From Actinocrinis sp046724665 (GTDB lineage: Bacteria > Actinomycetota > Actinomycetes > Streptomycetales > Catenulisporaceae): a DNA stretch of 63,762 nt. Where the stretch lies: assembly GCA_046724665.1 (NCBI GenBank), contig JBKOWZ010000007.1, positions 1 to 63,762 on the forward strand, written 5' to 3'. Shown one piece after another: positions 17,757 through 25,826 of this stretch. Under the pieces are notes generated by a model that worked only from the letters and a program-made list of their open reading frames with translations, did not search any database and was not told where the DNA came from. The position numbers were made by a program, and so were the translations under genes. Position 1 is the first letter of the stretch. Each line of letters opens with the position of its first letter.

Positions 17757-18644
17757 ATGCGCGGAATCATTCTGGCGGGCGGGACCGGCTCGCGGCTCTG
17801 GCCGGTGACCATGGCCATCTCGAAGCAGCTGATGCCGATCTTCGACAAGCCGATGATCTACTACCCGCTCTCCACGCTGGTGATGTCCGGCATCCGGGAC
17901 ATCCTGATCATCACCACCCCCGAGGACCAGGCGGCGTTCCAGCGGCTGCTCGGCGACGGCTCGCAGCTCGGGATCAACCTCCAGTACACGGTCCAGGAGC
18001 GCCCCGACGGGCTCGCGCAGGCCTTCATCCTCGGCGAGCAGTTCATCGGGGAGGACTCGGTCGCGCTGGTGCTCGGCGACAACATCTTCCACGGCGCGGG
18101 CCTCGGCCGGAAGCTGAAGATGCACACCGACATCAAGGGCGGCCTGGTCTTCGCCTACCCGGTCGCCGACCCGAGCGCGTACGGCGTCGTCGAGTTCGAC
18201 GAAGACGGGCGCGCGGTGTCCATCGAGGAGAAGCCGGCCAGGCCGAAGTCGCGCTACGCGGTGCCGGGCCTGTACTTCTACGACAACCGGGTCGTCCAGA
18301 TCGCCAAGGCGCTCAAGCCGAGCGCCCGCGGCGAGCTGGAGATCACCGGGGTGAACGCGGCGTACCTCGACCTCGGCGAGCTGACCGTCTCGGTGCTCGA
18401 CCGCGGCTCGGTCTGGCTGGACACCGGAACCTTCACCTCCCTCGTGCAGGCCTCCGAGTACGTCCGGGTCATCGAGGAGCGTCAGGGGATGAAGATAGGC
18501 TGTATCGAGGAGGCCGCCTGGCGCGCCGGATTCCTCGACGGGCCCAGGCTGCGCGAGCTGGCCGAGCCGCTGCTCAAGAGCGGCTACGGCGGCTACCTGA
18601 TCAGACTGCTCGAGGACGAGAACACCCTGCGGAGCGAACAGTGA
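17757..18644 (+). CDS. rfbA: Glucose-1-phosphate thymidylyltransferase
   Basis: This 295-residue enzyme makes dTDP-glucose from dTTP and glucose 1-phosphate, the first step of the rhamnose pathway. It shows LAGGTGSRLWPVT, the KQLMPIFDKPMIYYP segment and the catalytic region VLGDNIFHG, with typical full length. ATG 17757 sits 9 bases after a TAGGCT that could be a -10 element, and no Shine-Dalgarno is visible, so the mRNA may be leaderless. It is on the plus strand while rfbB and rfbD are on the minus strand. The GTGA overlap couples it to a small membrane protein. Confidence 0.95.
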   Translation: MRGIILAGGTGSRLWPVTMAISKQLMPIFDKPMIYYPLSTLVMSGIRDILIITTPEDQAAFQRLLGDGSQLGINLQYTVQERPDGLAQAFILGEQFIGEDSVALVLGDNIFHGAGLGRKLKMHTDIKGGLVFAYPVADPSAYGVVEFDEDGRAVSIEEKPARPKSRYAVPGLYFYDNRVVQIAKALKPSARGELEITGVNAAYLDLGELTVSVLDRGSVWLDTGTFTSLVQASEYVRVIEERQGMKIGCIEEAAWRAGFLDGPRLRELAEPLLKSGYGGYLIRLLEDENTLRSEQ

Positions 18645-18874
18645 ACCGGATCCACCTCGCCGCCGGCCTCGACACGAACTCGGTGTCGCCCGGGCTGCTC
18701 GGCTTCATCATCGTGGTGATCCTCGGCGTCACCACCTGGTTCCTGGCCCGCTCGATGGTCAAGCAGCTGCGCAAGCTGGACGCCGACCGCACCGAGCGGG
18801 AGGCCGACGAGCAGCCGCCGCCGGAGCGCGAGCCGGGCAAGGGCCGCGGCCCCGAGCCGAACGGCGCGCACTGA
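18641..18874 (+). CDS. Small single-pass membrane protein
   Basis: This 77-residue protein has one transmembrane helix (PGLLGFIIVVILGVTTWFLA) and a charged, Pro/Glu-rich cytoplasmic tail. The GTG start overlaps the rfbA stop (GTGA). The SPGLLGF...TTWFLARSMVKQLRKL pattern recurs in small actinobacterial membrane proteins of unknown function. Coupling to rfbA may be coincidental rather than functional. Confidence 0.75.
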   Translation: MNRIHLAAGLDTNSVSPGLLGFIIVVILGVTTWFLARSMVKQLRKLDADRTEREADEQPPPEREPGKGRGPEPNGAH

Positions 18875-18902
18875 CGGCCTGACGGCCGGACAACCTGGCA
18901 TC

Positions 18903-18928
18903 TTGTACGCCCTGCTTGTACGCCCTGC
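18903..18928. repeat. Perfect tandem 13-bp repeat before the SARP gene
   Basis: TTGTACGCCCTGC occurs twice head to tail (18903-18915 and 18916-18928), 48 bases before the SARP start codon at 18976. Position and periodicity suggest a regulator site controlling the SARP gene, possibly autoregulation; this is inference. Confidence 0.5.
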
Positions 18929-18975
18929 GCGTAATAGCCACGCCGTGCGAGTGCCCGGTCGGAGAGAATGAGCGC

Positions 18976-21903
18976 GTGGACCAGACTCCAGTGCCCGGCC
19001 TCCGGGTGTCCGTGCTGCGCGGCGTCGAGGCGCGGCGCGACGGCGTGCTCCTGGAGGTCCCCGGGCCCCGGCTGCGCTCCCTGCTCGCGCTGCTGGCGCT
19101 GTCCCCCGGCGTGCCGCGCCGCGCCGAGTACCTCGCCGACCAGCTCTGGGACGGCGAGCCGCCGAGCGTGAACGCGTTGCAGGCGCTGATCTCGCGGCTG
19201 CGCCGGACGCTCGGCGCGGACGCGGTGCTCTCCCGGCCGGCCGGCTACCTGCTGGCGGTCGCCCCCGAGCAGGTCGATCTGGTCCGCTTCGACCGGCTGC
19301 TGGCCGAGGGCTCCCCGGCCGCCGCGCGCGAGGCGCTCGGCCTGGCCGGGCCGCAGCCGCTGGCCGAGTTCGCGGACGTGCCCGACCTGGCCGACGAGGC
19401 GCACCGGATCGAGGCCGAGTGCTGGAAGGCCAGGACGCTCGCCGACTCCGCGCTGCCCAGGCCGCTCGCGCTCGCCGCCGCGCCCCGGCCGGCCTCCGGC
19501 GGCGTCCGGCTGATCGGCCGCGAGCGGCTGATCGCCGAGATCTGCGCCCGGCTGGACACCACCCGGCTGCTGACCCTGGTCGGCGCCGGGGGAGCGGGCA
19601 AGACCTCGCTCGCCAAGGCGGTCGCCTACACCCGCGACGGCGCCGTCGTCGCCGAGCTGGCGCCGGTCGGCGTGCAGGACGTCGCCGCCGAGGTGCTGAC
19701 CGCCGTCGGCGGCCGCGACGTGGTGGTGACCGACCGGGCCCGCCGGGTCGCCGACCACCGCGACGACCGCACCCGGATCGCCGCCGCGCTCGCCGACCGC
19801 AGGATGCTGCTGGTGCTGGACAACTGCGAGCACGTGGTCGCCGCCGCGGCCGACCTGGCCGCGCTCATCCTGGACCGCTGCCCGCAGGTCACCATCCTGA
19901 CCACCAGCCGCGAGCCGCTGGCCGTGCCCGGCGAGGTGCGCCTGCCGGTGGACCCGCTGCCGGTGCCGCCGCTGGAGACCGCGCAGGAGCGGCTCGGCGA
20001 GTACGCCGCCATGCAGCTGCTGTTCGAACGCGGCCGCGCGGTGCGGCCCGACCTGGCCACCGACGGCCCGGACGGTGAGGCGCTGGCCGAGATCTGCCGC
20101 CGGCTCGACGGCAGTCCGCTCGCCCTGGAGCTGGCCGCCGCCCGGTTCAGCCTGCTGACTCCGCGTCAGGTCGCCGACCGGCTCGACGACCGGTTCCGGC
20201 TGCTCACCGACGGCGCGCGCACCGCGCTGCCGCGCCAGCAGACGCTGCGCGCGGTGGTGGACTGGAGCTGGGACCTGCTCGACGCCGCCGAGCGCGAGGT
20301 GCTGGCCGTCTGCTCGGCGTTCGTCGGCGGGATAGCGCTTGAGGACCTCGACGCGGTCGTCGGCTGCGACGTGCTCGACGTGCTCGGCCGCCTGGTGGCC
20401 AAGTCGCTGGTGGTCGCCGACCGGCCGGACGACGGCACCATGCGCTACCGGCTGCTGGAGACCATCCGCGAGTACGCCCGCGACCGGCTGGTCGAGTCGG
20501 GCTGCGAGCGCGAGGTGCGCGACCGGCACGCCGCGCACTTCGCCGAGCTGTGCGCCACCGCCGAGCCGAACTTGCGCGGCCGCGACCAGCTCCTCTGGAT
20601 CGCCCGGCTCGACGCGGAGGAGGACAACCTGCGCGCGGCGCTCTCCTGGGCGCTCGAACGCGAGGACGCGGCCACCGCGCTGTCGCTGTGCATGAACCTG
20701 AGCTGGCACTGGATGCTGCGGGGTCGCCGGGACACCGAGCCGCTGTACGCCGCGGTAACCGACCTCGCCGACCGCGTCGGCGTGGCGCAGGACAGCTCGT
20801 ACGCGACGGTGCTCGCGCTGCGCGCCCTTTCGTCCCTCGACAAGGGCAGCGAGCTCGAGCTGACCAGGCAGCTGCTCGACCGGGCGCACGAGATACTGCA
20901 GGCGCAGGACGGTTACCACTCGATAGGCGTCCTCGTGGACATGGTGCTGGCCATGTTCCGGGCCGGCGACATGCCGGCGGCCCTGGCCCGGTTGCAGACC
21001 GAGGCGGCGGCAGCGGGCAACGACTGGGACGTCGGCTTGATCCTGATGTTCCGCGGGCGTGCCCTCGCCGACGAGGACAGCGGGCGGGCCGAGGACTTCG
21101 CCCGGCGCGCGATGGAGCTGTTCCGCCGTCAGGGCGACCGGTGGGGGATCTCCGAGTGCGGACAGGTGCTCGGTTACATCCAGAGCCTGCGCGGCGAGCA
21201 CCGCGCCGCGCTGGTGACCTACGCCGAGGCCGCGAGGGTGGCCGGGGAGCTTGGCGCGGTCGGCGATCTGAGCCTGCTCACCCTCCAGTCGGCCTGGGAA
21301 CACGAGTTCCTCGGCGAGCCGGCGCAGGCCGACCGGCTGATCGAGCAGACCGCGGCCTCGTTCAGCGGCCATCACGCCAGCGGCGAACTGCGCAGCTACC
21401 TGCTGGTCACCCGCGCCGAGTTCGCCCGCCGCCGCGGCGATCTCGCGGCCACCGAGCGCCTGCTGGCCGAGGGCAGAGGCAGCGCGGACCGCAACGTCCT
21501 GGCCCCGTTCCGCGCGCTGTACGCGATCAGCTCCGGCTATCTGGCGGTCGATCAGGGCGATTTCCGCGCGGCGGTCCGGCGCTTCCGCGAGGGCCTCACG
21601 GCGGCGACCAGGTTCTTCTACGACCGACCCGACGTCGCCAACTGCGTCGAGGGCCTGGCCGCGGCCGTGAACGGCCTCGGCGATCCGCACACCGCCGCGA
21701 CACTGCTGGGCGTCGCGGCGGTCGTCCGCCCGACGCCGCTGCCTCCGGCCAGGAACCGGGACGGAGCGAGGATCATCGCCGACGTGCGCGGCGCGCTCGC
21801 CCCCGATGAGTACGAACGCGCCTTCGCCGAGGGCCGGGCCTTGGCCGTCAACGAGGCGATCGACCTGGCCCGAAGCCAAGCCGAACGCCTCGCCGAGGAC
21901 TAG
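18976..21903 (+). CDS. AfsR/SARP-family transcriptional regulator with NB-ARC ATPase and TPR-like C-terminus
   Basis: This 975-residue regulator starts with an OmpR-like winged helix (RLRSLLALLAL ... ALQALISRLRRTLG) and a short BTAD-like segment. An NB-ARC/STAND ATPase follows with Walker A GAGGAGKTS, Walker B LLVLDNCEH and the TSREPL sensor. The rest is helical TPR-like repeats. GTG 18976 has GGAGAG upstream and gives the standard N-terminus; the frame is open back to 18916. Such proteins are pathway-type activators of secondary metabolism or export. It converges on the DrrAB-type exporter, a plausible target. It may be switched by ATP binding and a ligand bound by the TPR region. Confidence 0.9.
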   Translation: MDQTPVPGLRVSVLRGVEARRDGVLLEVPGPRLRSLLALLALSPGVPRRAEYLADQLWDGEPPSVNALQALISRLRRTLGADAVLSRPAGYLLAVAPEQVDLVRFDRLLAEGSPAAAREALGLAGPQPLAEFADVPDLADEAHRIEAECWKARTLADSALPRPLALAAAPRPASGGVRLIGRERLIAEICARLDTTRLLTLVGAGGAGKTSLAKAVAYTRDGAVVAELAPVGVQDVAAEVLTAVGGRDVVVTDRARRVADHRDDRTRIAAALADRRMLLVLDNCEHVVAAAADLAALILDRCPQVTILTTSREPLAVPGEVRLPVDPLPVPPLETAQERLGEYAAMQLLFERGRAVRPDLATDGPDGEALAEICRRLDGSPLALELAAARFSLLTPRQVADRLDDRFRLLTDGARTALPRQQTLRAVVDWSWDLLDAAEREVLAVCSAFVGGIALEDLDAVVGCDVLDVLGRLVAKSLVVADRPDDGTMRYRLLETIREYARDRLVESGCEREVRDRHAAHFAELCATAEPNLRGRDQLLWIARLDAEEDNLRAALSWALEREDAATALSLCMNLSWHWMLRGRRDTEPLYAAVTDLADRVGVAQDSSYATVLALRALSSLDKGSELELTRQLLDRAHEILQAQDGYHSIGVLVDMVLAMFRAGDMPAALARLQTEAAAAGNDWDVGLILMFRGRALADEDSGRAEDFARRAMELFRRQGDRWGISECGQVLGYIQSLRGEHRAALVTYAEAARVAGELGAVGDLSLLTLQSAWEHEFLGEPAQADRLIEQTAASFSGHHASGELRSYLLVTRAEFARRRGDLAATERLLAEGRGSADRNVLAPFRALYAISSGYLAVDQGDFRAAVRRFREGLTAATRFFYDRPDVANCVEGLAAAVNGLGDPHTAATLLGVAAVVRPTPLPPARNRDGARIIADVRGALAPDEYERAFAEGRALAVNEAIDLARSQAERLAED

Positions 21904-21937
21904 GACCGTAGTACCGGGACTCGGCACTGGGCCCCGA

Positions 21938-22858
21938 TCAGCTACGCCGCTTGTACGCCCGGATCGCCAGCGGCGCGCACAGCACCGTCAATCCCAGCGA
22001 CCAGACCAAGGTGACCCACACGCCGTGGAACGCCGGGCCGCCGGTCATCAGCCCGCGGGCCGCGTCCGCCGCGTTCGTCAGCGGGTTGATCTTCACGAAG
22101 GACTGCAACCAGCCCGGCATCGTGCCCGTCGGCGCGAAGATCGACGAGGCGAACATCAGCGGGAACAGCACCAGCTGGCCCACGCCCTGCACCGCCTGCG
22201 GGGTCCTCACCGTCGCGCCGAGGTACACCGCGACCCAGGAGATCCCGAACCCGAGCACCATCAGCACCCCGATGCCGGCCAGGAACGCCAGCGGCGAGGT
22301 GTTGATCCGGAAGCCGAGCGCCATCGCGGCCCCCGTGGTGATCGCCGCCGCGATCAGCAGCCGCAGCAGCGCCGCGACGATGTGCCCGTTGAGCACGGCC
22401 GAGCGGGCGATCGGCAGCGAGCGGAACCGGTCGATGACGCCCTTGCTGAAGTCGTTGCTCAGCTTGAGCCCGGTGTACATGGTGCCGAAAGTCAGCATCT
22501 GCGCCAGGATGCCCGGCACCAGGAACTGTAGGTAGTCCCCGCTGACGCTGGCCTTCATCGCCCCGCCGAACACGTACGTGAACAGCACCGTCATGAGCAG
22601 CGGGAAGATCGTCACATCGGCGAGCTCCTCCGGGTCCGCCTTGATCGACAGCAGGTTCCGCCGGACCATCACACCGCTGTGCCTCAGCAACTCGACCAGC
22701 GACACCCGCCCCGCGACCGGCGCGTTCGGAGCGCTCACACTGCCGAGCCCGGGTCCCCTGCCCATTCCCGGGCCGGTGCCCGTCCCGCGCTCAGTCCCGG
22801 TCGCGGGTGCAGTACCCGTGCCCGTTTCGGCGTCGAACCCCGCCTCTATCGCAGCCAT
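21938..22858 (-). CDS. DrrB-like ABC-2 exporter permease
   Basis: This 306-residue membrane protein begins with about 60 low-complexity Gly/Thr/Pro residues. Six transmembrane helices follow in the DrrB pattern, including MYTGLKLSNDFSKGVIDRFRSLPIARSAVLNG. Such permeases export anthracyclines and other hydrophobic compounds. Its ATG shares one base with the stop of the ATPase gene upstream on the minus strand, so they are coupled. The substrate is unknown and no biosynthetic genes are in the window. Confidence 0.9.
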   Translation of the reverse strand: MAAIEAGFDAETGTGTAPATGTERGTGTGPGMGRGPGLGSVSAPNAPVAGRVSLVELLRHSGVMVRRNLLSIKADPEELADVTIFPLLMTVLFTYVFGGAMKASVSGDYLQFLVPGILAQMLTFGTMYTGLKLSNDFSKGVIDRFRSLPIARSAVLNGHIVAALLRLLIAAAITTGAAMALGFRINTSPLAFLAGIGVLMVLGFGISWVAVYLGATVRTPQAVQGVGQLVLFPLMFASSIFAPTGTMPGWLQSFVKINPLTNAADAARGLMTGGPAFHGVWVTLVWSLGLTVLCAPLAIRAYKRRS

Positions 22859-23841
22859 CAGGCAGCTACCTTTCCGTCCGTGGCTTTCGCGTCGCCGCCC
22901 TTGCCGTCCCCGGTCAGCGTGATGAAGACCTCGTCGAGCGAGGCGGTAACGGTGCCCACGTCGGCCAGCGCGATCTCCTTGGCGGCGATCCGGCGCAGCA
23001 CCAGGTTCAGCTGCTCGTCCTCGACCAGCGGCCCGGTGACGTAGCCGAGGTCCACCTCCTGCGCGGCGCCGAGCACCTCGGCCATCAGCGCCTGGAGCAC
23101 CGGAATGTCGGTCGTCTCCACCGGCCGCACGCGCAGCCGCCGCCCGGCCACCTCGTGCTTGAGCTCCTCGGGCGATCCCAGGGCGATGATCCGGCCGCGG
23201 TCCATCACCGCGATCCGCCGACACAGCGCCTCGGCCTCTTCCATGTACTGCGTCGTGAGCAGCACCGTGGCGCCGCCCCAGGCCAGCTCGCGCACGAGAT
23301 CCCACAGGTCGTTGCGCCGCTGCGGGTCGAGCCCGGTGGTCGGCTCGTCCAGGAACAGCACCCGGGGCGTGCCGACCAGCGAGGCGGCCAGGTCGAGCCG
23401 CCGCCGCATCCCGCCCGAGTAGTTCTTCGCCACCTTCTTCGCCGAGTCGGCCAGCCCGAAGGTCTCCAGCAGCTCGTCGGCGCGCCGGCGTGCGGCCTTG
23501 GCCGGCATGTCGAGCAGCCGGCCGATCATGTACAGATTCTCCCGGCCGCTCAGGGACTCGTCCACCGAGGCATATTGCCCGGTCAGCCCGATGATGCGGC
23601 GCACCGAGTGCGCCTGGCGCACCACGTCGTACCCGCCGACCGAGGCCGTGCCCTCGTCCGGGGCCAGCAGCGTGGCGAGCATGCGCACGATCGTGGTCTT
23701 CCCGGCTCCGTTCGGCCCCAGCAGGCCGAACACCGTCCCGGCCGGGACGTCCAGATCCACCCGATCGACCGCCACCTGGTCCCCGAAACGCTTGACCAGG
23801 CCCCGCGTCGATACCGCGGTCTGCTCCGTCGTCTCATTCAT
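22858..23841 (-). CDS. DrrA-like ABC exporter ATP-binding protein
   Basis: This 327-residue ATPase of the drug-resistance DrrA type has Walker A GPNGAGKTT, signature YSGGMRRRLD, Walker B VLFLDEPTTGLDPQRR and the DrrA-family C-terminal extension. ATG 23841 gives the usual start ahead of VSTRGLVKRFG. It is first of a two-gene operon with the DrrB-like permease. Four short direct repeats lie 23-67 bases upstream of its start. Confidence 0.93.
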   Translation of the reverse strand: MNETTEQTAVSTRGLVKRFGDQVAVDRVDLDVPAGTVFGLLGPNGAGKTTIVRMLATLLAPDEGTASVGGYDVVRQAHSVRRIIGLTGQYASVDESLSGRENLYMIGRLLDMPAKAARRRADELLETFGLADSAKKVAKNYSGGMRRRLDLAASLVGTPRVLFLDEPTTGLDPQRRNDLWDLVRELAWGGATVLLTTQYMEEAEALCRRIAVMDRGRIIALGSPEELKHEVAGRRLRVRPVETTDIPVLQALMAEVLGAAQEVDLGYVTGPLVEDEQLNLVLRRIAAKEIALADVGTVTASLDEVFITLTGDGKGGDAKATDGKVAA

Positions 23842-23863
23842 GCGACTACCGTCCCAGACCCCA

Positions 23864-23903
23864 CTGACGCCGCTCTGACACGAGCTGACAGCAGACGCTG
23901 ACA
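23864..23903 (-). promoter_or_regulatory. Four direct repeats (CTGACA/CTGACG) upstream of drrA: candidate SARP boxes
   Basis: CTGACG at 23864 and CTGACA at 23875, 23885 and 23898 are spaced 11, 10 and 13 bases; on the gene's strand they read TGTCAG/CGTCAG. SARP activators bind short direct repeats at near one-turn spacing just upstream of -10 boxes. The arrangement plus the nearby SARP gene makes this a candidate operator, untested. Confidence 0.5.
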
Positions 23904-23985
23904 GCAACGCCCGTCTACGTTTCGGCCGCTGCGCAGCTCGCCGCCGCCATGCTTACGTGGTGCGACATGGGGCACAGGAGTGTGT

Positions 23986-24396
23986 GTGAAAGCCGACGAC
24001 CGCAGTGACCGCGAAAGCGTCCGCGGGCGATACGCCCGCGAGCTGAGGCACGAGGTCGATGCCGAGCGGCACCGGGTCTGCCTGGCCTGGCTGCCGATCG
24101 TGGACGGCCTGGACGCCACACTCGAACGCACCGGGAACGAAGACGACCCGGCCGTCACCATAGGTGTGCGCTCGATGCGGGACCAGGCGGTCGCCCTGCT
24201 CGCCTCGCTCGGCTTCCCCCGCGACGACGAGACCGGCGTGCCGTTCGACCCGGAACGGCACGAGGCGGCCGAGCAGGTCGATGACCCCGAGGTCGCGCCC
24301 GGGACGGTCGTCAAGGTGCTAAGACCCGGCTACGGCCACGCCCCAGACCGTCGCCTGCGTCCAGCCACCGTGCAGATCAGCCGCCGCCACGACTGA
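23986..24396 (+). CDS. Short GrpE-like nucleotide exchange factor
   Basis: This 136-residue protein matches the conserved GrpE core: LPIVDGLDATLER, then GVRSMRDQAVALLASLGF, then VPFDPERHEA, VAPGTVVKVLRPGY and RLRPATVQI. Canonical GrpE is near 190-220 residues with a long N-terminal coiled coil; here that helix is cut to about 35 residues. GTG 23986 has AGGAG five bases upstream; a GTG two codons earlier also exists. GrpE normally releases ADP from DnaK and is encoded with dnaK/dnaJ, but this copy is alone, so it is probably an accessory paralogue with a changed partner or a relic. Confidence 0.8.
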   Translation: MKADDRSDRESVRGRYARELRHEVDAERHRVCLAWLPIVDGLDATLERTGNEDDPAVTIGVRSMRDQAVALLASLGFPRDDETGVPFDPERHEAAEQVDDPEVAPGTVVKVLRPGYGHAPDRRLRPATVQISRRHD

Positions 24397-24443
24397 CCAT
24401 TCATCCCCGCCCGGAACCCTCACAGTGACTAAGAGCTGCGCGA

Positions 24444-25088
24444 TCACTTCGTTCCCGTGACATAGTGCATCAGCGGCGCGTCCCCGACCTGGATCTCCCG
24501 CAGTCCGGCCGTCTCCGCCATCGGCCGGAGGGCGTCGATCGGGTTGTGCTGCATGGCCGGCCCGAACAGCGCGCCCACGACGTGACGCACCATCGACCTG
24601 CGCGGCGGACGGAAGTCGGCGACCATGAGGCGGCCGCCGGGTCGCAGTACCCGTACCATCTCGGACACCGCTCGACCCCTGAGATCCTCCGGCAGGTGGT
24701 GCAGCATCATGCTGGACGTGACGACGTCGAACGAGTCGTCCTCGAACTCCAGCGCCTCCGCGAGCCCGACGGCGAACGACACGTTCGGCGCCGGTTCGAC
24801 ACTTCTCGCGTAATCGACCATAGCCTCCGAGGCGTCCACACCCACGACACTGCCGCGAGGCCCCACCGCGCGCCCGAGGCGCCGAGCCAGGTATCCGGTG
24901 CCGCAGCCGACGTCGAGGGCACGATCGCCGGACCGCGCGCCGCTGGCCGTGACCAGCCTGCGGAAGGCCGGACCGCGGCGCCCCGCGAAGCACAGGCTGG
25001 TGCAGCGGTCGTACGCGCGGCCGTCGCCCAGCGTCAACCCGGGCGTGTCCGGGTTCGGCGCTCCATGAAGCTTGTGCGTCAACGCCAT
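24444..25088 (-). CDS. Class I SAM-dependent methyltransferase
   Basis: This 214-residue Rossmann methyltransferase has motif I LDVGCGTGYLARRL, motif II VVGVDASEAMV, and the region DVVTSSMMLHHLPED typical of UbiE/Methyltransf_11 enzymes. ATG 25088 has a GGGAGG seven bases away; the GTG one codon upstream is possible. The substrate is unknown. It is divergent from the tetR gene, and twin operator sites sit between them, so it is probably the target of TetR repression. Confidence 0.88.
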   Translation of the reverse strand: MALTHKLHGAPNPDTPGLTLGDGRAYDRCTSLCFAGRRGPAFRRLVTASGARSGDRALDVGCGTGYLARRLGRAVGPRGSVVGVDASEAMVDYARSVEPAPNVSFAVGLAEALEFEDDSFDVVTSSMMLHHLPEDLRGRAVSEMVRVLRPGGRLMVADFRPPRRSMVRHVVGALFGPAMQHNPIDALRPMAETAGLREIQVGDAPLMHYVTGTK

Positions 25089-25121
25089 CACAAATCCTCC
25101 CTGTCATAGCTGTCTCACCAC

Positions 25122-25141
25122 AACTTAGCCGCAGCTAAGTT
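25122..25141. promoter_or_regulatory. TetR-type operator O1 (AACTTAG-N6-CTAAGTT)
   Basis: Seven-base arms AACTTAG (25122-25128) and CTAAGTT (25135-25141) flank six bases, with an eighth matched pair inside. The same motif with the same spacer recurs 27 bases further on. It lies between the divergent methyltransferase and tetR starts, where it could block both promoters. Confidence 0.8.
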
Positions 25142-25148
25142 ATCGGAT

Positions 25149-25168
25149 AACTTAGTCGTCCCTAAGTT
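25149..25168. promoter_or_regulatory. TetR-type operator O2 (AACTTAG-N6-CTAAGTT)
   Basis: This second copy of the operator has arms at 25149-25155 and 25162-25168. Its right half overlaps a possible -35 of the tetR promoter; TACCCT at 25186-25191 could be the -10, six bases before the ATG at 25198, giving a leaderless message. The promoter assignment is inference. Confidence 0.75.
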
Positions 25169-25197
25169 CCCGCGCAAGCCTCCGCTACCCTGAACCC

Positions 25198-25824
25198 ATG
25201 GCCCCCAGGACCGCGCCCGCACCCAAGACCGCAGGTGCGCGGCGTACTCGCCTCACCGCCGAGGAGCGGCGCGAGTCGATCATCGAGGCCGCCGCGGCGG
25301 TCTTCGCCGAGGTCGGCTACCAGCGCGGCAAGACCTCGGACGTGGCGGCGCGCGTGGGCGTGACCGAGCCGGTCGTCTTCCAGAACTTCGGCTCCAAGGC
25401 GGCGCTGTACGCGATCGTGGTCGAGCGCGCGGCGCACGAGCTCGCCGAGACGGTCGCGGCGGTCGTGTACGGCGGCGGCAGGGTCTCGACGCACCTGGCA
25501 CACCTGCTCAGCCCGCCGCACATCGCGGCGCTGCACGCCCCTGGCTCGTCAGGCTTCTTGTTCGCCGACGCGATGACGCTCAGCGAGCCAGAGGTCGTAC
25601 AGGCCGCGCGCCGTGGTGTCAGCGCCCTGGCCGAGGCGGTCGTCAACACACTGCGCAGAGGCCAGGCCGACGGCGACATCAGAGCCGATCTCGACCCGGA
25701 AGCCGCCGCGTGGTGGGTCCTGTCGTTGCTCGCCTCGCATCGGTTCCGCGAGGCCGTGATGCCGCGCGACCCGAGCCTGCACGCGCGCATGGACGAGCTC
25801 ATACTTCGCACCCTGACAGGCTGA
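25198..25824 (+). CDS. TetR-family transcriptional regulator
   Basis: This 208-residue regulator has an N-terminal helix-turn-helix (RRESIIEAAAAVFAEVGYQRGKTSDVAARVGVTEPVVFQNFG in shape, residues about 21-62). A helical ligand-binding domain follows, with a WWVLSLLASHRFREAVM segment. It lies divergent from the methyltransferase gene across two identical inverted repeats, the classic layout of a local, autoregulating repressor. The NRDE-family gene starts 2 bases after its stop and must be cotranscribed. The ligand is unknown. Confidence 0.9.
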   Translation: MAPRTAPAPKTAGARRTRLTAEERRESIIEAAAAVFAEVGYQRGKTSDVAARVGVTEPVVFQNFGSKAALYAIVVERAAHELAETVAAVVYGGGRVSTHLAHLLSPPHIAALHAPGSSGFLFADAMTLSEPEVVQAARRGVSALAEAVVNTLRRGQADGDIRADLDPEAAAWWVLSLLASHRFREAVMPRDPSLHARMDELILRTLTG

Positions 25825-25826
25825 CG

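Noticed and set aside
18601..21927. Long open frame on the minus strand opposite the SARP gene, and similar antisense frames elsewhere
   Set aside because: High GC makes stop-free antisense frames common. The product lacks domains, is Arg/Pro/Gly/Gln-rich, and sits exactly opposite a gene with clear motifs.
21951..21960. Third copy of TTGTACGCCC near the DrrB gene end
   Set aside because: It lies in coding sequence (GluArg-rich C-terminus codons) and is probably chance.
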